Below, piece after piece: positions 1-8,177 of a stretch of 64,000 nt of DNA. The stretch lies in assembly GCF_013618865.1 (NCBI RefSeq), contig NZ_JABSOE010000020.1, positions 1 to 64,000 on the forward strand, written 5' to 3'. Positions within the stretch are counted from its first letter, which is position 1. The number at the start of each line of letters is the position of its first letter. Origin of the DNA: Phocaeicola faecicola. GTDB taxonomy: Bacteria; Bacteroidota; Bacteroidia; Bacteroidales; Bacteroidaceae. The position numbers were made by a program, and so were the translations under genes. The notes under the pieces are model-generated. The model was not told the origin of the DNA, did not search any database, and saw only the letters and a list, made by a program, of their open reading frames with translations.

Positions 1-80
1 AATCAGTATGCTACACTCCCCATCGGGTTTCCCCTTTGGATAAACTGATTGACGATAGGATTATATCGAACCCAATCCTA

Positions 81-98
81 ACTTCTTGCTAAAGAAGT
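81..98. repeat. Small perfect hairpin downstream of integrase remnant
   Basis: ACTTCTT at 81-87 and AAGAAGT at 92-98 form a 7-bp perfect inverted repeat with a 4-nt loop, six bases beyond the recombinase stop codon. No T-run follows on either strand, so it is a poor intrinsic terminator. I see nothing else recognisable in bases 1-103. Confidence 0.4.
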
Positions 99-103
99 AT
101 TTA

Positions 104-1263
104 TTAAGCGACCATTCTGGGCGCACTCGCATAGATTTGCGTAGTCTCAATGTTCGTATGCCCCAAAATACGGCTGACACTCTCGATTGGCATCCCTTTG
201 CTGAGAGCCAGGGTCGCAAATCCGTGCCTTGAGCAATGAAAGCTGATTTTCTTGGTGATGCCGCATTCCTTTATCATCTTTCCCATACGCTTGCATATTG
301 ACCAATAGTTGAGATTGGGGAATACAAGATTGTTTTCCTGAAAAGCCTTGTAACGCTCGATTATCTGCAAGGGAATATCCAGCAGCTTCACCTGAAACGG
401 TACACCCGTCTTGTGTCGTTTGGAAATAATCCATTTCTCACCGTTCACTTCCACAATCTGGTCGTTGCTTAATTCCTTTATATCCACGAATGAGAGGGCG
501 GTAAAACTGGCGAAAACAAAAATATCACGGAGATAGGAGTTCTTGGGTCTTTGAACTGAAATTCCATCAATGTTTTTAACTCATTCTCCGTCAGATATTC
601 ACGCTCTTTCGTGTTCGGGCTTATATGGAACTGGGCAAACGGATTCCTCGGTATATGTCCGTTGAAATGCGCCCGCATCACCACACCTTTCAGCCACATG
701 CAGTTTTCCCATATCGAACCGTTGTGCAGTCCGGCTTCGTTGGAAAGGAACACGGCGAACTCCTTGATGAAGTCGGGCGTAAGTTCAGGCATGAAGATGT
801 CGTTCCGCTTGTAATGTGACCTGATGAATGCTGCCACATGGTTTCTTGCCCGTACCCTTGCCATATAGGTAGCCCTGACCCTGTCTTTTCCGACACGCTT
901 CTTGAACACTTCATTTTCCTTGTCGAAAGCACCGAGCAACGTTTCATACTCACCGCCCAATCCCTGATAGGCGTTGCGCACCATCTCTGCCGTCACAAAC
1001 GCCTCACGGTCGGAAATGCGCTGGTAGTGCTTGATGATTTGCGCCTTGATGTTGTCGAGCGCAAGGTTCGTTTCCCTTGCCTCCACGCTCTTGCCCTTGG
1101 CACGGTTGCCTTTTGCGTCCCAAAGTTCTTTCGGGATAGACCGCTTGCAGCTGAACTGTGCTACCGTTCCGTTGATTGTAACCCGTCCCATGATGGGGAC
1201 AATTCCGTTCTTTTCCTTACTGCCGTTCACGTAGAACAGCACCTTGAATGTGCTTCTTGCCAT
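104..1263 (-). pseudogene. Tyrosine recombinase (integrase) with frameshift
   Basis: This is a remnant of a Bacteroidetes-type site-specific integrase. The N-terminal part (478-1263) holds an arm-type DNA-binding region (MARSTFKVLFYVNG...) and a SAM-like core-binding domain up to FKDPRT. The catalytic part (104-487 and upstream in the same frame) contains the HCSRHGFA (HxxR) box and GHTNIETTQIYA with the nucleophilic Tyr. The two parts are in different frames. Restoring one base at about 536-538 rejoins FKDPRT to YLRDIFVFASFTALSFVDIKEL, the expected family sequence, so a 1-bp deletion inactivated it. The domain families are established; the loss of function is inferred. It probably marks an old integrative element whose body lies to the left of the window or has been lost. 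Confidence 0.85.
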
Positions 1264-1282
1264 ACTCGTTTCTTTTTGGTCG

Positions 1283-1290
1283 CAAAACTA
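1283..1290 (-). promoter_or_regulatory. -7 element upstream of integrase remnant
   Basis: On the minus strand this reads TAGTTTTG, matching the Bacteroidetes TAnnTTTG element, about 20 bp before the integrase ATG. No TTTG is found at the correct -33 distance. The 301-base gap 1264-1564 contains only this and the -7 element of the next gene. Confidence 0.4.
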
Positions 1291-1530
1291 TAAATCAACG
1301 AGTTACCTATTGATAAGCAAAGCTGCGCAGAACGCCGCAAAATGAAACAGGAACTGTTAAATCTGCACTTTCATCGGGTAATGATTAGGAAACCGTTCTT
1401 TTGCTTTAATCTGCTTTAAAACGGTTTTCAACTGTCTGCCCAACTTCTGCGTTTTTCTTCTAACTTCCTAATTATCAAATCCTGTTGCGTTAATCTGCTG
1501 CAATTCGGCGGATATTCCAGCTATTTTATG

Positions 1531-1538
1531 TAAGTTTG
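1531..1538 (+). promoter_or_regulatory. -7 element of the cytidylate kinase-like gene
   Basis: TAAGTTTG matches TAnnTTTG and lies 26 bp before the ATG at 1565. A matching -33 TTTG is not seen. Confidence 0.45.
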
Positions 1539-1564
1539 CCTTATAGAACTTAAAATTTCAGACT

Positions 1565-2197
1565 ATGGGCGAACACTATGTGATTAATCTGGGACGCCAG
1601 CTGGGTAGCGGCGGAAAAGAAATAGGTGAAAAACTGGCAAAGGAATTGGGAATTGCTTTCTACGACAAAGAACTGATCAACCTGGCATCCGACGAAAGCG
1701 GTCTGTGCAAGGAGTTTTTTGAAAAAGCCGATGAAAAAGCTTCCCAAAGTTTACTGGGTGGACTTTTCGGTGCACGGTTTCCATTCATCACCGAGGGTGC
1801 CTATCCTTATAACTCCTATTTGAGCAACGACTCGCTGTTCAAGATTCAGAGTGACGTCATCCGTCACCTGGCCGAAGAGAAATCCTGCCTCTTCGTAGGC
1901 CGCTGTGCCGATTATATCCTGCGCGATCATCCGCGTTGCGTAAACGTATTCATCTCTGCCGCTCCCGAAGCAAGAATCAAGCGACTGATGGAAACCCTTA
2001 ACGTAGATGCTGAGGAAGCAGAGGAATTAATGGAAAAGGCCGACAAGAAGCGTTCCTCTTACTACAACTATTACAGCTATAAGACATGGGGAGCCGCAGC
2101 TACCTATCATCTCTGTATCGATTCTTCTGTCCTGGGCATTGACGGTACCGTAGCCTTCGTCAAGAACTTCATCAAACTGAAGCTGCAGTTGCCATAA
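1565..2197 (+). CDS. Cytidylate kinase-like family protein
   Basis: This 210-residue cytoplasmic protein resembles the cytidylate kinase-like family (Pfam Cytidylate_kin2). A glycine-rich nucleotide-binding loop, GRQLGSGGKEIG, lies near residues 10-21. A central FVGRCADYILRDHP segment resembles the family's core, and the C-terminal half is rich in Lys/Arg with a Tyr cluster (SYYNYYSYKTWG), typical of this group. The substrate is not known for this subfamily, and a genuine CMP kinase is expected elsewhere in the genome. The gene stands alone and is followed by a strong bidirectional terminator shared with the convergent ppk1. Confidence 0.85.
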   Translation: MGEHYVINLGRQLGSGGKEIGEKLAKELGIAFYDKELINLASDESGLCKEFFEKADEKASQSLLGGLFGARFPFITEGAYPYNSYLSNDSLFKIQSDVIRHLAEEKSCLFVGRCADYILRDHPRCVNVFISAAPEARIKRLMETLNVDAEEAEELMEKADKKRSSYYNYYSYKTWGAAATYHLCIDSSVLGIDGTVAFVKNFIKLKLQLP

Positions 2198-2261
2198 CCG
2201 TCCGGCCGGTAATGACCGCTACAGGAAACTACATCCCAGCGTCATCAGCAAAAAAATAAGC

Positions 2262-2307
2262 ACTCCCCCTTTTACCTGCTTCATTCAGGGTAAAAGGGGG
2301 AGTTTTC
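2262..2307. terminator. Bidirectional terminator between cytidylate kinase-like gene and ppk1
   Basis: ACTCCCCCTTTTACC (2262-2276) pairs with GGTAAAAGGGGGAGT (2289-2303). A TTTT tail follows on the plus strand and an A-run (2250-2256) serves the minus strand. It separates two convergent genes. Confidence 0.85.
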
Positions 2308-2343
2308 ATACCATCAATTATCAATACCTTCCTCATCCGTCCA

Positions 2344-4410
2344 TCATTCCGCCTCCTCAGGCAAGCACTTCCGTTTCAGATACTGATAGAAGTCGTACTG
2401 CGCACGTACCTTAGGCTCTTCCGGATTACGCTTGAACAAGTTATTCAAGTGCGCATCAACCCAGCAAGCCTTCCAGTTGGCATGCAACTGAATATCCAGC
2501 ATGTCAATCAGTTCCTGCTTCAAGTCCTTGTCCTGCACCGGGGCAACCGCTTCAATACGGCGATACAAATTGCGCCTCATCCAGTCGGGCGAGCCCAGAA
2601 AAACCAGCGGCTTTCCGTCGTTTCCGAAATACCACACCCGTGCATGCTCCAGGAAACTGTCCACAATACGCGTCACCCGGATATTCCGGCTGAACTCCTC
2701 ACCCGGTATCAGGCAACAGATTCCCCTCACAATCAGGTCAATCTTCACCCCTGCCTCACTGGCTCGATACAGTTCGTCTATCATGGCCAAATCCTGAAGG
2801 GCATTCATCTTCAGAATGATACGTCCCTCCTTCCCCTGTTTGGCCAGCGCCATCTCATGATGAATCAAATGCTTCAGTTCAGGCAGCAGGTTGAAACGGG
2901 CCACCAGCAGACGTTTGAAGTGAGGTTCCTCTATCTCCTTGCACAGATAGCGGAACAGATTATGCAAATCCTCCACCAGTACCCGGTTACAGGTATACAG
3001 AGCTATATCCGAATAAATCTTGGCTGTCTCCTCGTTGAAATTTCCCGTACTGATGTACGCATAGCTCCGGATCGGCTCCCCCTTGGCATTGTAACGCAAC
3101 ACCAGTGCCAGTTTCGCATGCACCTTCAGTCCCGGTATACTGAAAAGAATCTGAATCCCCGCCTTGCGCATCAGTTCGGCAGTCGCCAGATTGTTCTCCT
3201 CATCAAAACGCGCCTTCAGTTCCACGAACACCGTTACCCGCTTGCCGTTCTGAGCTGCCGCAATCAAGGTATTGATCACCTCCGAATGCTCGGCCACACG
3301 ATACTGGGTAATCATGATCTCACGGCACATCGGATCGTGAACCGCCTCATACAGGAAACGGATAAAATGATCGAAACTGTGATAAGGATAATGCAGGAGC
3401 AAGTCCTTCCGGGCAATACGCCGGTACATGAAATGAGGACTTTCCAGTCCTTCCAGCCGCATGGGAGCCGGTTTCCGGAAAGGCTTTATTTCCGGATTCG
3501 GATTCGGCAAGTGCGACAAATCCTCCAGGTTCAGGTGCCTGTCTCCCGGCACCAGTTCCTCCGGACTCACCTCAAACGCCTGCATCAAAAACGCCAGAAA
3601 GTCAGCCGGCATGTTCCGGTCGTACACAAAACGGGCAATGGCACCGATTTTCCTTTTCTTGACCTTCTCCTTCAACTGCTCCACCATGTGTTCGGGCGGC
3701 ACATCGTCTACAAAGACATCGGCATCCCTCGAAATCTTGCAGCAATAACTGCATTCCACCTCATAACCGATGAGCATTTCCTTCAGATTGGCCTGTATAA
3801 TGTCTTCCAGGAACATCAGATAGAAGTCTTCTCCCTTTTTCGGCAGTTCGACAAAACGGCTCACCTTGCTGTAAGGCATTTTAAGGATATAATACTCCCG
3901 CTCCCCCGTCTCCTTACAGCGCACCCGAACTGCCAGGTAAAGACGCTTGTCGCGCAGGAACATCCGCACACGCTCCCTTTCAATCTTTACGGGCTGCAGA
4001 AAAGGAAAAATCTCTTCCAGGAAAAAGCGGCGGATGAACGCACGGTGATTCTCGTCCAGGTGTTCCGCATCCTGATAAAACACCACATGGTTGCGCTTCA
4101 GTTCCGGTAAAATCTTGGTCTCATAAATCCGGATACGGTCCTCCAGCTGCGCATTCACGATGGCAGTGATCCGGGCAATCAGTTCCCGGGCCTCATCTAC
4201 CGTCATCTCCTCACTTTTTCCGCCCGAAGCCACAGCCCGGTGCTCCGCCACCCGTACCTTAAAGAATTCTTCCAGGTTAGACGAGTAAATAGCAATGAAA
4301 TTAATGCGCTCATACAGAGGAAGAGTATCGTCATCCGCTTCCAGCAATACCCGGTGATTGAATGACAGCCAACTGATATCGCGGTTGAAATATCTATATT
4401 GTTTTTTCAT
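2344..4410 (-). CDS. ppk1: Polyphosphate kinase 1
   Basis: PPK1 reversibly transfers the gamma phosphate of ATP to a polyphosphate chain. The N-terminal RYFNRDISWLSFNHRVL segment is the family signature, and the protein is 688 residues, a normal length. The two C-terminal phospholipase-D-like domains carry the catalytic histidines; VHAKLALV and HARVWYFGNDGKP are visible. I start at the Met of MKKQYRYF (4410), not an upstream Met at 4464, because a consensus promoter on this strand lies at 4434-4465, which puts the transcript start between the two. The gene is divergent from the YfcE-type phosphodiesterase gene. A long open frame on the opposite strand (2449-4110) is a coding shadow. Confidence 0.97.
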   Translation of the reverse strand: MKKQYRYFNRDISWLSFNHRVLLEADDDTLPLYERINFIAIYSSNLEEFFKVRVAEHRAVASGGKSEEMTVDEARELIARITAIVNAQLEDRIRIYETKILPELKRNHVVFYQDAEHLDENHRAFIRRFFLEEIFPFLQPVKIERERVRMFLRDKRLYLAVRVRCKETGEREYYILKMPYSKVSRFVELPKKGEDFYLMFLEDIIQANLKEMLIGYEVECSYCCKISRDADVFVDDVPPEHMVEQLKEKVKKRKIGAIARFVYDRNMPADFLAFLMQAFEVSPEELVPGDRHLNLEDLSHLPNPNPEIKPFRKPAPMRLEGLESPHFMYRRIARKDLLLHYPYHSFDHFIRFLYEAVHDPMCREIMITQYRVAEHSEVINTLIAAAQNGKRVTVFVELKARFDEENNLATAELMRKAGIQILFSIPGLKVHAKLALVLRYNAKGEPIRSYAYISTGNFNEETAKIYSDIALYTCNRVLVEDLHNLFRYLCKEIEEPHFKRLLVARFNLLPELKHLIHHEMALAKQGKEGRIILKMNALQDLAMIDELYRASEAGVKIDLIVRGICCLIPGEEFSRNIRVTRIVDSFLEHARVWYFGNDGKPLVFLGSPDWMRRNLYRRIEAVAPVQDKDLKQELIDMLDIQLHANWKACWVDAHLNNLFKRNPEEPKVRAQYDFYQYLKRKCLPEEAE

Positions 4411-4433
4411 AATATTGCGGTTCAAGATTTTCT

Positions 4434-4465
4434 CAAATGTACTATCTTTGTAGGATAAATCCAAA
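4434..4465 (-). promoter_or_regulatory. ppk1 promoter
   Basis: On the minus strand TTTG (4465-4462), a 20-bp spacer and TACATTTG (4441-4434) fit the Bacteroidetes sigma-factor consensus. It overlaps the plus-strand -7 element of the next gene. Confidence 0.7.
4443..4450 (+). promoter_or_regulatory. -7 element of the phosphodiesterase gene
   Basis: TATCTTTG lies 20 bp before the ATG at 4471. It sits inside the spacer of the ppk1 promoter, so the two divergent promoters overlap. No good -33 TTTG is present. Confidence 0.5.
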
Positions 4466-4470
4466 GAAAA

Positions 4471-4962
4471 ATGAAAAGAATCGGACTTCTATCAGATACA
4501 CATGCCTACTGGGACGACCGCTATCTGAAATACTTCGAACCCTGCGACGAAATCTGGCATGCCGGCGATATCGGCTCCATGGAGATTGTGGAAAAACTCC
4601 GTGCCTTCCGTCCGCTACGGGCCGTATACGGCAACATCGACGGACAGGACATCCGCCAGCTCTTTCCCCTCACCGCCCGTTTTGAAGTCGAAGGCACCCA
4701 GGTATTGATGAAGCACATCGGAGGATATCCCGGGAAATACGACCCCTCGATACGGGGAAGCCTGCTGGTACGCCCTCCCCAGCTGTTCATCAGCGGACAC
4801 TCCCACATACTGAAAATAAAATATGACAAAACGTTGAGAATGCTGCACATAAATCCCGGAGCGGCCGGACGTTACGGCTTCCACCTCACCCGTACTCTGG
4901 TGCGTTTCAACGTAGACAGAGGAAATTTTTCAGACCTGGAAGTGATAGAATTAAACGATTAA
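4471..4962 (+). CDS. YfcE/MJ0936-family metallophosphoesterase
   Basis: This is a 163-residue cytoplasmic calcineurin-like phosphodiesterase. The metal-binding motifs occur in the expected order: SDTH (Asp9, His11), HAGDIG (Asp33), YGNID (Asn55), and SGHSH near residue 110, followed by NPGAAGRYG. Family members cleave phosphodiester bonds in small molecules; the physiological substrate is usually unknown. The usual GNHD box is GNID here, which is common in the YfcE/MJ0936 branch. The gene is 63 bp upstream of rfbB, which has its own promoter. Confidence 0.92.
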   Translation: MKRIGLLSDTHAYWDDRYLKYFEPCDEIWHAGDIGSMEIVEKLRAFRPLRAVYGNIDGQDIRQLFPLTARFEVEGTQVLMKHIGGYPGKYDPSIRGSLLVRPPQLFISGHSHILKIKYDKTLRMLHINPGAAGRYGFHLTRTLVRFNVDRGNFSDLEVIELND

Positions 4963-4966
4963 ATTG

Positions 4967-4998
4967 TTTGTCGGATTAAAAAAACTTTCCGAAATTTG
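4967..4998 (+). promoter_or_regulatory. rfbB promoter
   Basis: TTTG (4967-4970), a 20-bp spacer and GAAATTTG (4991-4998, one mismatch to TAnnTTTG) lie upstream of the ATG at 5026. The in-frame ATG at 4996 overlaps the -7 element and so is not used. Confidence 0.6.
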
Positions 4999-5025
4999 CA
5001 CATTGAAATTAAGTTACAAGAAAAT

Positions 5026-6165
5026 ATGAAAACGTATCTAGTTACAGGAGCGGCCGGATTCATCGGAGCCAATTACATCAAATACATTCTGGCAAAACAT
5101 GAAGACATTAAAGTGGTGATTTTGGACGCATTGACATATGCCGGCAATCTGGGCACCATCGCCAAGGACATCGACAACGAGCGTTGCTTTTTCATTAAGG
5201 GCAACATCTGCGACAGAGACCTGGCCGACCAGTTGTTTTCCGAATACAAATTCGACTACATTGTCAATTTCGCTGCAGAAAGTCATGTAGACCGGAGCAT
5301 CGAAAATCCGCAGCTTTTCCTCCAGACCAACATTCTGGGTACACAGAATCTGCTGGATGCAGCCCGCCGCGCATGGGTAACCGGAAAGGACGAAAACGGC
5401 TATCCTACCTGGAGAAAGGATGTACGTTACCATCAGGTATCGACCGATGAGGTATACGGCTCACTCGGAGAAGAAGGATTCTTTACCGAAGAGACTCCTC
5501 TCTGTCCGCACAGCCCGTACAGTGCCTCAAAGACCAGTGCAGACCTGATTGTCATGGCTTATCGGGATACGTACAAAATGCCTGTAACCATTACCCGCTG
5601 TTCCAACAACTACGGTCCTTATCACTTCCCTGAAAAGCTGATACCGCTGATTATCAAAAATATCCTCGAAGGAAAGCGCTTGCCGGTATACGGCGACGGA
5701 AGCAACGTACGCGACTGGCTGTATGTGGAAGACCACTGCAAGGCCATCGACCTGGTAGTACGGAAGGGAAAGAACGGAGAAATCTACAACGTAGGCGGAC
5801 ACAATGAGAAAAAGAACATCGAAATCGTGAAACTGACCCTCGCCACCATCCACCGTCTGATGAGTGAGCATCCGGAATACCGGAAGGTGCTCAAGAAGAA
5901 GGAACTGGATGAAAACGGGGAAATCCGCATCGACTGGATCAATGAGTCGCTCATTACGTTTGTGAAAGACCGCTTGGGACACGACCAGCGTTATGCCATC
6001 GACCCGACCAAAATCACGCGCGAACTGGGATGGGAACCGGAAACCAAGTTCGAGGACGGCATCGTAAAAACAATTATCTGGTACCTGGAAAATCAGGAAT
6101 GGGTGAAAAACGTAACCAGCGGAGATTACCAGAACTATTACGAGAACATGTATAATAACAGATAA
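5026..6165 (+). CDS. rfbB: dTDP-glucose 4,6-dehydratase
   Basis: This extended short-chain dehydrogenase converts dTDP-glucose to dTDP-4-keto-6-deoxyglucose, the branch point for rhamnose and other deoxysugars. The NAD-binding TGAAGFIG motif lies near the N terminus. Next come the family's DEVYGSLG region and catalytic YSASK, followed by ITRCSNNYGPYHFPEKLIP. At 379 residues it has the usual length for the Bacteroidales enzyme. The start at MKTYLVTG is chosen because the longer frame begins within the -7 element. The partner genes rfbA, rfbC and rfbD are absent from this window, so the pathway genes are split. Confidence 0.96.
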   Translation: MKTYLVTGAAGFIGANYIKYILAKHEDIKVVILDALTYAGNLGTIAKDIDNERCFFIKGNICDRDLADQLFSEYKFDYIVNFAAESHVDRSIENPQLFLQTNILGTQNLLDAARRAWVTGKDENGYPTWRKDVRYHQVSTDEVYGSLGEEGFFTEETPLCPHSPYSASKTSADLIVMAYRDTYKMPVTITRCSNNYGPYHFPEKLIPLIIKNILEGKRLPVYGDGSNVRDWLYVEDHCKAIDLVVRKGKNGEIYNVGGHNEKKNIEIVKLTLATIHRLMSEHPEYRKVLKKKELDENGEIRIDWINESLITFVKDRLGHDQRYAIDPTKITRELGWEPETKFEDGIVKTIIWYLENQEWVKNVTSGDYQNYYENMYNNR

Positions 6166-6223
6166 ACGGCAGGGTCCGGAAGGATCCTGTTCCACTGAAT
6201 ACCGGGTCCGGGCAACCGGACAA

Positions 6224-6280
6224 TAAAAAAAGCCATAGCATCCTTTTTCTTTACAGAATCAGTCTGCTATGGCTTTTTCT
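6224..6280. terminator. Bidirectional terminator between rfbB and purF-like gene
   Basis: GCCATAGCA (6232-6240) pairs with TGCTATGGC (6265-6273), flanked by an A-run on the left and TTTTT on the right. It serves both convergent genes. Confidence 0.85.
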
Positions 6281-6298
6281 TATCTTATTTCCCAGTCC

Positions 6299-7705
6299 TT
6301 AGAAACAGCTGGAACCGTCGAAACAGTGGGTACAAACCTTGCACTTCGGCAGCCCGATGGCCTCAATCAAGGTTTCCAGTGTATTGAACTTCAGGGAAGT
6401 CAGTCCGAAACGGGCACGGATACGCTCTACCAGTTCCTTGTATTCCGGAGAGTCGGTAGTGGCATACTGAACCAGTTTGGCATTCTCATCACCCTCAATC
6501 TCCTTGATGATGCGACGGGTTATCAGTTCCATATCTCCCTTCGAAGAAGTAAATCCGATGAACGGGCAACCGTAAATCAGCGGCGGACAGGCGATTCGCA
6601 TATGTACTTCCTTGGCTCCGTAATCATACAGTACGTTGACATTGTCGCGCAACTGTGTACCACGCACGATTGAGTCGTCACAGAAAAGCACGCGTTTGCC
6701 CTGCAGCATGGCGCGGTTCGGAATCAGTTTCATCTTGGCTACCAGAGAACGCATTTCCTGGTTGCTCGGTGTAAAACTGCGCGGCCAGGTCGGCGTATAT
6801 TTGGAGATGGCACGGTGGTAAGGTACCCCTTTTCCTTCGGCATATCCCAGTGCCATACCCACACCCGAATCCGGAATACCACAGGCACAGTCCACTTCCG
6901 AAGTATCGGTCTTTCCCATCTTGTAACCGCTCATGAAACGCACTTCTTCTACGTTGCGTCCTTCGTAGCAGGAAACCGGGAAACCGTAATATACCCACAG
7001 GAACGAGCATACCTGCATCTTTTCGTTCGGCGCACGCAACTGCTCCAGGCCGTCGGCACGCATGCGGATGATTTCTCCCGGGCCTACGTAACGTTCGATT
7101 TCATAATCCAGGTTCGGCAGACTGCTCGACTCACTGGTTGCCGCATAGGCTCCGTCCTTCTTTCCGATAACGATAGGAGTACGTCCCCATTTGTCGCGCG
7201 CCACGATGATACCGTCATCGGTAAGAATCAGCATGGAGCACGATCCCTTTATCTTGTTGTATACATTCTCGATACCTTCTACAAAATCCTTTCCCTGCAC
7301 AATGAGCAGCGCAATCAGTTCCGTCTGATTGGTTTTTCCCATACTCATTTCTGCGAAATGCATGTTGGCATCCAGCATTTCCTTTTCGAGTTCATCGATA
7401 TTGTTGATTTTTGCGACGGTCACTATGGCAAATCTGCCGAGATGAGAATTGATCATAATAGGCTGTGGATCAGTGTCACTGATCACTCCGATTCCCGATT
7501 TTCCCTTGAAGCTGGCAAGTTCTGATTCAAACTTGGTCCGGAAGTACGAATTTTCCAAACTGTGAATCGAACGCACAAAGCCTCCTTCTTCCGAGAATGT
7601 CGCCATACCTGCGCGTTTGGTACCTAAATGAGAATTATAGTCGGTGCCGTAAAACAAATCGGTCACACATCCAACTTTCGAAACTGTTCCAAAAAAGCCA
7701 CCCAT
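6299..7705 (-). CDS. PurF-like amidophosphoribosyltransferase lacking the N-terminal Cys
   Basis: This 468-residue protein has the two-domain layout of PurF: an N-terminal class-II glutamine amidotransferase fold and a C-terminal phosphoribosyltransferase fold. The PRPP loop VLFCDDSIVRGTQ (339-351) is intact. IPDSGVGMALGYAEG and the SFTPSNQEMR region also match PurF, and a C-terminal Cys set (455, 458, 461, 467) suggests an iron-sulfur site. However, it begins MGGFFGTVSK, whereas PurF exposes a catalytic Cys after Met removal; Cys12 is the nearest. Glutamine use is therefore doubtful, and ammonia use or another role is possible. From memory this MGGFFGT form is conserved in Bacteroides, which also carry a second PurF-like protein. 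Confidence 0.85.
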   Translation of the reverse strand: MGGFFGTVSKVGCVTDLFYGTDYNSHLGTKRAGMATFSEEGGFVRSIHSLENSYFRTKFESELASFKGKSGIGVISDTDPQPIMINSHLGRFAIVTVAKINNIDELEKEMLDANMHFAEMSMGKTNQTELIALLIVQGKDFVEGIENVYNKIKGSCSMLILTDDGIIVARDKWGRTPIVIGKKDGAYAATSESSSLPNLDYEIERYVGPGEIIRMRADGLEQLRAPNEKMQVCSFLWVYYGFPVSCYEGRNVEEVRFMSGYKMGKTDTSEVDCACGIPDSGVGMALGYAEGKGVPYHRAISKYTPTWPRSFTPSNQEMRSLVAKMKLIPNRAMLQGKRVLFCDDSIVRGTQLRDNVNVLYDYGAKEVHMRIACPPLIYGCPFIGFTSSKGDMELITRRIIKEIEGDENAKLVQYATTDSPEYKELVERIRARFGLTSLKFNTLETLIEAIGLPKCKVCTHCFDGSSCF

Positions 7706-7747
7706 CTTTTATGTCTTTTTATGTTATGTTGTTATATAATTGAGGCG

Positions 7748-7755
7748 CAAAGGTA
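7748..7755 (-). promoter_or_regulatory. -7 element of the PurF-like gene
   Basis: The minus-strand TACCTTTG lies about 42 bp upstream of the ATG at 7705. No TTTG is found at the correct -33 spacing. Confidence 0.5.
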
Positions 7756-7905
7756 CAGAAAAAACAGAAAGTGATAAAGGGAGTCAAACAGAAACATAAA
7801 AAAAATATTCCTTTTTTATGAACAAAACAGAGAACGCCGTTGTTATATAGGTGTAGATATCAATTTAGAATATACAATACAGACTTAACTATTCTATTTT
7901 TGGAA

Positions 7906-7940
7906 GATACCGTTTCATCTCCGAACGGTATCTTTTTTTT
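7906..7940 (+). terminator. Orphan plus-strand intrinsic terminator
   Basis: GATACCGTT (7906-7914) pairs with AACGGTATC (7924-7932) and is followed by a run of T (7933-7940). No plus-strand gene ends nearby: rfbB is terminated 1.6 kb upstream and the gene between is on the minus strand. It may end a small RNA or limit antisense transcription. Confidence 0.7.
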
Positions 7941-7974
7941 ATGCCCTTCCGAAAACCTCCGGCAGGATACAAAC

Positions 7975-8003
7975 AAAAAAGACTGGCGAGAACCAGTCTT
8001 TTT
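7975..8003 (-). terminator. Terminator of the SRP RNA/tRNA-Thr unit
   Basis: On the minus strand GACTGG (7998-7993), a 6-nt loop and CCAGTC (7986-7981) are followed by six T. It begins seven bases after the last tRNA-Thr. Confidence 0.85.
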
Positions 8004-8004
8004 G

Positions 8005-8078
8005 AGCCTCTTGTCGGATTCGAACCAACGACCCCGAGATTACAAATCACGTGCTCTGGCCAACTGAGCTAAAGAGGC
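8005..8078 (-). tRNA. tRNA-Thr (UGU), copy 2 of 2
   Basis: A complete cloverleaf is present: acceptor GCCTCTT/AAGAGGC, D arm GCTC/GAGC, anticodon loop TTTGTAA (anticodon TGT), and T arm with GTTCGAATC. The discriminator is U and CCA is not encoded. The anticodon stem has a T29:T41 mismatch. The mature sequence (8006-8078) is identical to the copy at 8101-8173. Confidence 0.97.
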
Positions 8079-8099
8079 GATAAATAAGTTATGTTTTTG

Positions 8100-8173
8100 A
8101 GCCTCTTGTCGGATTCGAACCAACGACCCCGAGATTACAAATCACGTGCTCTGGCCAACTGAGCTAAAGAGGC
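8100..8173 (-). tRNA. tRNA-Thr (UGU), copy 1 of 2
   Basis: This is an identical 73-nt tRNA-Thr plus discriminator U, with anticodon TGT and the same T29:T41 mismatch. It begins only four bases after the predicted 3' end of the SRP RNA and is separated from the second copy by 21 bp, so all three RNAs are probably cut from one transcript. Confidence 0.97.
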
Positions 8174-8177
8174 AGGT

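Noticed and set aside
2449-4110. Long open frame on the plus strand opposite ppk1
   Set aside because: It has a biased, low-complexity composition (many His/Gln/Arg), no motif and no promoter; it is an antisense shadow of ppk1.
8100-8173. tRNA-Thr as an integration site for a mobile element
   Set aside because: The two identical tRNAs look like a simple tandem gene pair; no integrase lies adjacent and no partial tRNA repeat bounds a larger insertion in the window.
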